Assembly: GCA_947474365.1 (NCBI GenBank)
Contig: CANJIU010000006.1
Location: 1-64,000, forward strand
Direction of reading: 5' to 3'
DNA: 64,000 nucleotides
Source of the DNA: Opitutia bacterium
GTDB taxonomy: Bacteria; Verrucomicrobiota; Verrucomicrobiia; Opitutales; Opitutaceae
Each line of letters starts with the position of its first letter. Position 1 is the first letter of the stretch. Made by a program: the position numbers and the translations under genes. The notes under the pieces are model-generated. The model did no database searches. It worked only from the letters and a program-made list of their open reading frames with translations, and was not told the origin of the DNA. Positions 61,701-64,000 of this stretch are shown here, piece after piece.

Positions 61701-64000
61701 TTGAACGGAGACGGGACCCTTGATGGCACGTTTGCGAGCGGCACGGGTTTCAACGGCACCGTCAATTCGATCGCGATTCAACCGGTTGACGGCAAGGTCG
61801 TCGCCGGCGGCACGTTCACGTCGTTCAACGGCAACGTGAGCGGGCGACTCGCCTGCGTAACCTCCTCGGGAGGATTCGACGCGGCATTCGGCGCCGGTGT
61901 TGGGGCCGGGGTGGGGGTTAACGTGACGGGCGTCACTGCCGCCGTCGGTGCACTCGCCGTCCAAGCGGACGGGGCGATCTTGGTCGGAGGCTCCTTCACC
62001 ACCGTCAATAATTCCGCGCACGTCAGTCTCGCGCGGGTGAATTCGGACGGAGGGTTGGACGCGGGGTTCAACGCGACCGCGCGCACGTCGGGGACGGTGA
62101 TTTCAATCGCCCCGGTGGCGGGCGGAGGCTGGCTGATTGGTGGATTATTTACTCACATCGACAACGTGCCCGCAGGTAATTTTGCCCGGCTGACGGCCGG
62201 AGGGGGCCTCGACATAGCCTTCAATTCCGCGATCGGTTCCGGCTTCAATAGCGCGGTCAACACGATCGTGCCACAGGCCAACGGCAAGTTCGTGATTGGC
62301 GGCGTCTTCACGACGTACAACGGCGCGTTGGCGAACCGCATCGCGCGGATCAACGCGGACGGTTCACTCGATTCCTCCTTTGTGACGGGCACCGGATTCA
62401 ACAACACTGTCGCGGCGATCCTTCAGTATGCAGGTGGTTCTCTTGTCGTCGGCGGCTCCTTCACGACGTACGATGGCCAGACATACAATCGGATTATCCG
62501 GTTGGCGGCGGACGGCGCGATTGACTACAGCTTCAACCCCGGGAACGGCTTCAACGGCCAGGTGACGGCGTTGGCCCGACGGGTGGGGTCGGAACAGTTG
62601 GTCGTGGGTGGCGCGACGTTCACCTCCTACAACGGGGTTGCGATGGCGAACGTGGCGCGGTTGGACGATGATGGGACGTTGGACACCGCGTTTGTTCCGC
62701 CGAGTTCGGCGATCTCGTCGACGGTGACATCGTTGGTCGTGCTTTCGGACGACTCCGTTCTCGTGGGCGGGGGATTCACGATTGCGAGCGGAGCTTTGCC
62801 CGATTCGTTTACGGCTGACGCGGTCGCCCGACTGCGGGCCGACGGAACGCGTGATCTTTCGTTCACTTCGGCGGCTTCGATCAATGCGGTCGTCCCGGCC
62901 TCTGGCGTTGCGGTGCGCACTTCATTGGCGCTGCAGGGTGATGGGAAGGTCTTGGTGTCGGGTTCATTTCTTGCGCTCAATGGCGAGGGGCGCGTCGGTC
63001 TGGCGCGGCTTAATCCCGATGGGACCACCGATCAGTCGTTTGGCGCTCCGATTCTGTGGACCGCCCTCACCAATCAGCATAATCTTCCGCTCGTCTATGA
63101 TTCGGACGGCGTGCTCCTGATGGGTGGCCTGTACTTTAACTTTCCGGATCGCGTGCTGGGCGGATTGGCTGCCTTTGAGCCCGCCACGCCGGCACTGGCC
63201 ATTAACACTCCGCCGCGCGCCGCTGCCGTGCTCGCCGGGCAGGACTTGTGGTTCGCCGTGGCGGCGGTCGGCCCGGGGCCGGTCACCTATCAGTGGAGAC
63301 GGGACAACGCGGACCTCACCGACACCACCAACCATGTGGCGGGCGCAACCACGAGTCATTTGGTCATCCTCAACGCGCAGAGCGCCGACGCCGGCAACTA
63401 CTCTGTGCGGGTCAGTTCTGGCGGTTCCTCGGTCACGAGTGCGTCTGCTGCGCTCACCGTTGCCCCTTCCGCTCCTGTCGCCACTGTCGCCCCGGTTCTG
63501 GGCACCGCGGTGCAGACAACGACCGCCAACGTTGTCCGAGCAACCGTGACGGCGGGCAGCACGCCGATAACGTATCAATGGATTAAGGACGGCGGCGACA
63601 TTGCCGGTGCCTCGGGCACGTTTGCCAATCCGATTCCCGGCCGACAAAAGGAGCTTGAGTATGTCCGCCCGGTCGGCTGGCGGGAGTCAGACAGTGGTGA
63701 CTACTCGATCCGGCTCACCAACGGTGTCGGCACGACCACGACCGCACCCGTGCGGGCGGTGGTCACCCCGGGTGAAGGATGGAGCTTTCACCAGCAACGC
63801 CCGGGCTCCGGGATCAACAGCGTCAATGTGTTGAACGGCAAGTTCCTCGCGCTCGGCGCCCGCGGCGCCCGTTTCGTCTCGGCCGACGGGATTGCTTGGA
63901 CGCAATTGCCCTCGGTCAGCTCCGCCAGCCTCGGCCAGTATTTCCAGGGCCACGGTCGTCACTATCTCTGGGGCTCGCGCTATTACGCCTATTCGGTCGA
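46734..64000 (+). CDS. Giant multidomain secreted Ig/beta-propeller protein (incomplete, runs off window)
   Basis: One uninterrupted plus-strand frame runs from ATG 46734 to the right edge, 5,755 codons with no stop seen in my reading; frame checks at nine points agree. A signal peptide (SLVAIAVLLASALFAPVVCA) lies at residues 36-55; a GTG at 46824 is an alternative start. The order of modules is: Ig-like, two TIG/IPT, a pre-peptidase-C-like domain, TIG, and two 120-residue repeats. Then come Ig, a second PPC-like domain, 12 NHL repeats, Ig, and a 'TSPDG.TW' repeat block. The rest alternates delta-60 propeller blocks, TIG, Ig pairs and further TW blocks to the edge. No enzyme domain or C-terminal anchor is visible. 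A cell-surface adhesion or matrix role is likely. Opposite-strand ORFs here are shadows of its codon pattern. Confidence 0.85.
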   Translation, partial: MLVSLVANHITIFGGFSRSRWWRLSARCNFVPRGPSLVAIAVLLASALFAPVVCAAVNLSPTVALTAPVSGAVVPVNSATTLTATATDSDGTIVSVQFLVNSVSVGTVTTAPYAVSWTPASTGTYSVTVIATDDLGATATSAAASVTATTQPIFGSFSPGVLGSGAPVTITGANFTGVTAVKFNNVNATSFTVDSITQITAIVPSGVTAGAVSVTTGTGTATSGTNYTTTSSPIITAISPTSGPVGRVVTIYGGNFGTISNSSTPQVSFNGVTATAQRQSVSGGFRVVVPTGATSGPITVTVSGVGSVASSTFTVLTGGTAPANDDFANAQVISGATGVATGNNAFATKQTGEPSHGTTGGTSVWFSWVAPSSGAFLFDQTGSEFGAYVAVYTGTAVNALTQVVTGDQPNSFTFNYSPAAFLAQAGVTYYLAVDGFSATSGALKLSWSPLAAPTITSFTPTSAYAGQSVTIQGSGFTPRATVTVAGVTAVASLTSATTMTISQVPSVTTAGPVVVTTVAGTATSAANFTVPAVPTGGGRALANESVLGNVGASPILANFSVEGSVAKTVLVRAVGPRLGDFGITGFLADPKLEVYDGQGVLIAQNDDWGGGTTLSTAFANVGAFSLVSGSKDAAALVTANPGTYTFKVSGVGGATGSALIEIYDTDSGLRIPYLSFRRSLAFSGDTTTAGIFVSGSAPQRLLIRGIGPALAASGVSGTLGNPALALFGNGGAQLASNDNWGTAATQPTLAAATATAGLIPLADGSNDAAMLVDIAPGSYTVRLSGTGGTTGIGLIEIAQIDSARSASFAPALIVPPQPATFVAGGSVTLGATAVGSPQPTYQWRKAGVAISGATNSSYAASVAGAYSVVMSNTAGTTTSADYIVTSFGAGVDAFANATVLTGATTTSTANNVSATKESGEPNHAGDAGGKSVWWTWTAPANARVTIETTGSAFTTLLGVYTGTSPGALATVASSNGFGGSGTSKVTFDAVAGTTYKIAVDGYGGASGDIMLGLGYSYAFSTYAGETGYGNSDGPAGLARFDHPWSVAVDGSGNLFVADTANHTIRKIAPDGNVTTYAGAAGVSGSIDGTGSSARFKSPQGVAVDASGNVYVGDAGNYTVRKIAPGGVVSTLAGGVGLTGSTDATGLDARFNAPFGVAVDGSGNVYVADVFNSTIRKINGVTRGVTTLAGTAGSSGSTDATGAAARFSYPAGVAVDGGGNVYVADLANNTIRKVTAGGVVTTLAGLAQTNGSVDGTAGAARFGPSYGVAVDAGGTVYVADTFSRTIRQITSGGVVTTLAGTAGQQGGADGSGAAARFDLPHGVAVDGSGNVYVADTGNGKIRKITPAGVVTTVAGPSLTMGSVDAVGIAARFNSPHGAAVDAAGNLYVADSSNHTIRKIAPGGIVTTLAGLAGSSGSADGAGTSARFSTPFGVAVDSVGNVYVGDRGNQTIRKITPAGGVTTLAGLAGNSGSTDGTGTAARFSGPSGVAVDSAGNVYVADTLNRTVRKVTSSGVVTTLAGLAGSSGTADGLGGVARFDTPVALAVDAGGNVYVADLTKNTVRKVTPAGLVTTFAGISGPNGGTTDGLPGTAQLSLPAGLAVDGAGNVYVAELFSTVRKISPAGLVTSLGMYGNLANEQIGPYTAGRFVEPAGIAVDASGGLFLVELSNHAIRRGAPAIATLPVISAQPVIQSVALGDGVSVSVAASSATAMTYQWRFNGNALSDGSKYSGAATSTLTITNVQPGDAGSYSVVVTNGSGPITSANATLALRGLGTTGSQFAAVGQGGVILTSPDGLAWTSRASGSVKRLRAATATGNLFVVVGEAGTILTSPDGVTWAPQTSSTTENLRGVTAGPNQFVAVGGTASSLVLTSADGVTWTSAIVPALGTLRGVTFANGLFVAVGKSGTIFTSVDGKTWISQSSGTTVRLDGVMWTGSQFVILTETGGVLSSTDGIAWTANTSTPPAWAEALTWSNTRYVVVGADGQIATSPSGALWAFATTGTAGTIHGATWTGSSSTPTNNPLSLLNSLHAPTIAVQPVNATATSGQVASLSVTATGSTVLTYQWRRNGFVIPGATNATYSIANARQSDSDVYDVLIYDGISSAVSGPARLAVGPAVYPNGLKIDPTFNLAVEDLAGQLNAVVPYSATQYLVGGDFIRVNGNTAIRRLARFNHADNSLDPTFAANFNNTVSAALVQPDGKVVAGGSFNVVNGAVRSFLVRLNADGTLDPTFTPGTGPGNSVNAIVRQPADGKLIIGGTFTTYNGSTANRICRLNVDGTLDATFAVGSGQGVSSTVNSLALDPITGKVVLGGSFTTHAVTATSLNRIARFNTDGTNDTTFVIGTGFDNTVNAVAFDATSSVLVGGAFTNYNGSAVNRLARLNATAALDVSFNARTGTGYTSAPSVTISGGGGVGASATAAISGGAISGFTITGGSGYTSAPIVVLSGGGGTAATAAAAIAGGAVTAINLIGTGPGSTVNSLTFDSANSRWIVGGQFLNYNGVTGFNRLIRLSLNGVNDTTFTANVSGTVLSTFVHIDNSIVLGGSFGNSSIGGAVGTAPARLLARVTSTGVRDTTLFATFRSAGTVNRILPLPGGKLLIAGTFSHLGNTPAPNLARLNPDFSIDSTYLPSGGDGYTAAPTVTFSGGGGTGAAALALMDPTLGRVTSVSITAGGSGYTAAPTVAFSGGGGFSAVASATISVGGAVSAVTLNSAVAGPNASVLAAALQGDGRIVVAGTFTSFNSVTANRVARLNPDLTLDPSFNVGAGANTTVNALALTAGGGLYIGGSFTTVDAQARAGVARLGSNGAVDLAFNVGAVPGPVNALALQPDGMIIAGGSFSSVNGSSRTNLARFASDGTLDNAIPVAATNGVVRTLLLQPDGKFLVGGDFTTFNGTTANALVRVNADGSLDSSFPTWTNLNAGVVYGVMRQDDGSGKILVQGFFTLSAAGAPGTRHLARLAADGSLDLSLNVQTGSTSLFSVAAPGTMQVLDDGRVLFGVNTITLSNVERTGLVRLVPSTPPTLSPIAATTVRPGTMLTLTGSNFYDVTAVRFGGVNGVAATDYTVTSPTSISVVVPLGAASGPVVVQSLYGIASSTAPLAVVPDFQLRNPQTTAGSFESVALGNGTYVLAAQTGAIFSSVDGITWVKRYDSPNVINSVAFAAGQFVAAGGSGTLLTSSDGITWTQRVVYTTASLNGAVHDGSKWLVVTGGTNVLSSTDGVTWTVFPTTGGASSNHATFGAGLYVAIGATSGIRTSPDGLTWTVRTSGTTNTLRKVSFVNGLFIAGGDSGTLLTSPDGITWTVRTSGTTNALYGAAFGTGKFVVGGNSVFVTSPDGVTWTSTSLAGTPTQGDLRSVMFNGTQFVGGGFGGSILTSTDAATWTTRQSIVSNNLRDVTYGNGRFIAVNSNANSTIATSIDGVSWSADTGIGSTAAALRAVAYGNGRFVIVGTNVVLSSGNATTWTNTTPSGSFTLNGVAYGGGAFVAVGNTGVAFRSTDGTTWTPVVTGTASALNSVAYGAGGFVAVGANGALVTSIDGGVTWVTGTAGTSAALNCVRFLNGQFIVVGASSTVLTSPTGVTWTPRAFPTIGAALTGVAYGDGYYVAISSSTANALWLSVDGGSWAQSTLLADLASFSGTPALAFGNGRFVAVGSNRQIVSSNPASDTLQIISQPVASTVVAPGANATLSVAPSAGAPTYQWYSGFSGDTSSPVAGATSASFTTPVITSPRTFWVRVTGGTGAIDSASASVSSATAAPVVTVPPVDVAVTAGQTAGFSVSATGNGALTYQWLRNGIAVPGATNASLGFAGASRSDADFYSVAVRDGFGNSTTSAPARLSVAPTVYPQGTVVDPAFAHFYERNLGTLNKVLLQSDGKIVVVGDFTNISGTPRTRLARFNADGTHDTLFTPPSVNFGVTTLAQQVDGRILVGGDFINVGGSAQRNRLIRLNTDGTLDTTFNPAGVGPSSTVNVIRALANGQILIGGFFTTYNGGTVNGIARLNPNGTVDATFGANAGSNVNALVVQPDGKILVGGGFTSLDGLTRNRIGRLNADGTLDASFDPGTGASTTVNAIALDSTGILIGGAFTTYNGTAINRIARLTPAGALDSTFVVGTGANGTVNEIALQSDNKILIGGAFTNYNGTTTNGGTRLARLSSLGALDPTFAIGSGVPNTVLSITVQTDGSVIAGGSFSTVNGTARNLGLVRLSSVGALEPTLNPTALRNGVVYSITQLAGGKTLITGDFVQIDGVARPYLAKLNSNGSVDATFNTATGPNGSVNAAYLQADGKIVILGAFTAVNGTSATRIARLNSDATLDFSFTSGGGVGSSLGFIIPQPDGKMLLGGNGVTTFNYAGVSRNGLVRINPDGTADSTFTTLAFGSTVDGVALQRDGKIVVVGAFTTFNSATQNRIVRLNADGSPDAAFNASVGTGANNNVIGVSVQADGRILIGGDFTSFNGVARTRVARLNSEGTLDASFDPNGAALSSTVRRILVQEDGNYFLRGNFGNVARLLANGALDTTFALYGNVPGASASSGLYPVVLNDGGTVYSGGNFISFVGGIEYTGMIRLAPAVAPSITTPPIDQVGTPGGSATFSVVAAGSAPLSYQWQKDGVNIPGATNASLVLTNLKPTDASTYYVSVANSVGFANAGANLKGVNPEPTITTPVSSTFATVGGNTTLTVAATGVGPLGYQWYKASQPIAGATSATFTLSNVGLTDAGIYGVLVNDGLSANGSEARVDVRPATYPGALRLRPGFAPKIENVGSVTQFAVLSDGRFYGVGSFNTVNDTSRLAVARFLTSGALDPSFVPAVISGGNTTALVVQPDGKVIIGGSFLTVDGVNRRFIARLNADGSSDASFVPGPGFNNSVVALALQADGKILAGGVFTTFNGSTVGGLARLNADGSLDGTFASAVGVGFSGVTAVAVQTDGKVIVGGSFSSFGGVNASGRIARLNANGSYDPSFAVGLGFDSTVNALALQLDGKVIVGGAFINYAGSSVNRIARLNGDGTLDGTFASGTGFNGTVNSIAIQPVDGKVVAGGTFTSFNGNVSGRLACVTSSGGFDAAFGAGVGAGVGVNVTGVTAAVGALAVQADGAILVGGSFTTVNNSAHVSLARVNSDGGLDAGFNATARTSGTVISIAPVAGGGWLIGGLFTHIDNVPAGNFARLTAGGGLDIAFNSAIGSGFNSAVNTIVPQANGKFVIGGVFTTYNGALANRIARINADGSLDSSFVTGTGFNNTVAAILQYAGGSLVVGGSFTTYDGQTYNRIIRLAADGAIDYSFNPGNGFNGQVTALARRVGSEQLVVGGATFTSYNGVAMANVARLDDDGTLDTAFVPPSSAISSTVTSLVVLSDDSVLVGGGFTIASGALPDSFTADAVARLRADGTRDLSFTSAASINAVVPASGVAVRTSLALQGDGKVLVSGSFLALNGEGRVGLARLNPDGTTDQSFGAPILWTALTNQHNLPLVYDSDGVLLMGGLYFNFPDRVLGGLAAFEPATPALAINTPPRAAAVLAGQDLWFAVAAVGPGPVTYQWRRDNADLTDTTNHVAGATTSHLVILNAQSADAGNYSVRVSSGGSSVTSASAALTVAPSAPVATVAPVLGTAVQTTTANVVRATVTAGSTPITYQWIKDGGDIAGASGTFANPIPGRQKELEYVRPVGWRESDSGDYSIRLTNGVGTTTTAPVRAVVTPGEGWSFHQQRPGSGINSVNVLNGKFLALGARGARFVSADGIAWTQLPSVSSASLGQYFQGHGRHYLWGSRYYAYSV
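48339..49137 (+). repeat. Two tandem ~120-residue repeats shared with the GH protein at 16531-19317
   Basis: Each unit reads 'LVRAVGP.L...G..G.LADP.L......L..NDDW' and then 'GSKDAA.L....G.Y...V.G..G..G.ALIEI'. The same pair forms the C-terminus of the GH42-like enzyme ending at 19317 (from about 18510). It is probably a beta-sandwich surface module. Confidence 0.7.
49794..51762 (+). repeat. Twelve NHL repeats (predicted beta-propellers)
   Basis: Twelve units of about 55 residues follow the pattern 'TTLAG..G..G..DG.G..ARF..P.GVAVD..GNVYVAD..N.TIRK..P.G.V' (residues 1021-1676 of the giant protein). Twelve units would fit two six-bladed propellers. The last two are the most degenerate. NHL propellers bind proteins, glycans or nucleic acids. 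Confidence 0.85.
52062..52785 (+). repeat. BNR/sortilin-like 'TSPDG.TW' repeats, block 1
   Basis: Units of about 38-40 residues with 'FVAVG..G.ILTSPDG.TWT...SGT...L.GVT' (residues 1777-2017). The pattern resembles Asp-box (BNR) or photosystem-assembly-like propeller blades. A second, longer block lies at 56058-57690, and a third begins near 63780 and runs off the window. Confidence 0.7.
53910..54137 (+). other. Gly-rich 'GYTSAP' insert 1 in a delta-60 blade
   Basis: About 76 residues, two units of the form 'GTGYTSAPSVTISGGGG.GA.A.A.I.GG.I', placed between the end of one blade (SFNAR) and the next (GPGSTVNSL). It is coding and in frame, and clearly different in composition from the blades on either side. 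Confidence 0.7.
54612..54866 (+). other. Gly-rich 'GYTAAP' insert 2 in a delta-60 blade
   Basis: About 85 residues, again two 'GGGYTAAPTV.FSGGGG' type units, located between DSTYLPS and AGPNASVLAAAL. This is the same inter-strand position in the blade as insert 1, 700 bp upstream. Confidence 0.7.
56058..57690 (+). repeat. BNR/sortilin-like 'TSPDG.TW' repeats, block 2
   Basis: About 13 units of roughly 40 residues (residues 3109-3653) of the pattern 'L..V.YGNG.FVAVG..G...TS.DG.TWT....GT...L'. A TIG/IPT domain precedes it and a pair of Ig-like domains follows. Confidence 0.7.
58257..60390 (+). repeat. Delta-60 (DUF5122-type) propeller repeats, block 2
   Basis: Roughly twelve units at residues 3842-4553, without the Gly-rich inserts of block 1. 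They are bounded on both sides by pairs of Ig-like domains (motifs LTYQWLRNG and LSYQWQKDG). Confidence 0.8.
60948..63170 (+). repeat. Delta-60 (DUF5122-type) propeller repeats, block 3
   Basis: Roughly twelve to thirteen units at residues 4739-5480, again flanked by Ig-like domains (QWYKASQPI before, QWRRDNADL after). Blade sequences are more uniform here than in block 1, which fits recent internal duplication. Confidence 0.8.

Noticed and set aside
49794..63170. Regular DNA periodicity that might suggest a CRISPR or satellite array
   Set aside because: The period follows protein repeats of about 55-60 residues in one open frame, with third-position variation, as expected of coding repeats.

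Overview
The window looks like chromosomal DNA of a high-GC Verrucomicrobiota bacterium, most likely in or near the Opitutaceae. The evidence is two large TonB-dependent receptors that open with the '(L/M)(T/S)PFT(V/I)ST' motif typical of that group, a PEP-CTERM protein, a giant Ig/beta-propeller secreted protein, and many secreted glycoside hydrolases and sulfatases. Family names come from reading motifs, not from database searches.

1-1.45 kb is a mobile-element graveyard: the end of an ISL3-type transposase, the 3' part of a DUF1501 gene it interrupts, and a deleted IS3-type transposase remnant. 1.49-10.79 kb (minus strand) is a probable operon: TonB receptor, GH42-like enzyme, Na+/solute symporter, AraC-type regulator and a cytosolic sulfatase. 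Divergent from it, 11.08-19.3 kb (plus strand) carries a second GH42-like enzyme, a CE1-type esterase, a GH36-like alpha-galactosidase and a third GH42-like enzyme with extra C-terminal modules. A broken PhoD-like gene carrying an inverted-repeat insert follows, then a SulP sulfate permease (20.2-22.1 kb). 22.5-27.6 kb (minus strand) is another operon: GH36-like enzyme, fourth GH42-like paralogue and an exported sulfatase. Together this looks like a polysaccharide utilisation system for a sulfated, galactose-containing glycan.

The most notable signal is regulatory. Three sites with the form AAAAAGTCCAG-N15-GTC(C/T)ATG lie upstream of the three transcription units, each in the same orientation as its genes. 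Each is a direct repeat with a 21-bp (two helical turns) period, and a plausible -10 box follows 20-21 bp downstream. This is the layout expected of an AraC/XylS-type activator, and an AraC-family gene sits inside one of the operons, so one self-reinforcing regulon of about 12 genes is proposed.

27.9-28.4 kb holds another transposase remnant. 28.7-31.2 kb is housekeeping: scpB (with an unusual low-complexity insert), pheA and a small membrane protein. 31.4-36.0 kb is a GH10 xylanase divergent from a second TonB receptor. 36.2-40.8 kb has an aldo/keto reductase, a thiolase, a DUF3300 protein and a NIPSNAP protein. 41.0-44.9 kb reads as a glucarate catabolism cluster: a tartronate-semialdehyde-reductase-like enzyme, an HpcH/HpaI aldolase, glucarate dehydratase and an SDR, with an intrinsic terminator inside it. 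44.9-46.5 kb is a PEP-CTERM protein. From 46,734 to the right edge one uninterrupted reading frame (more than 5,750 codons, no stop seen) encodes a giant secreted protein of alternating Ig/TIG domains and beta-propeller repeats.
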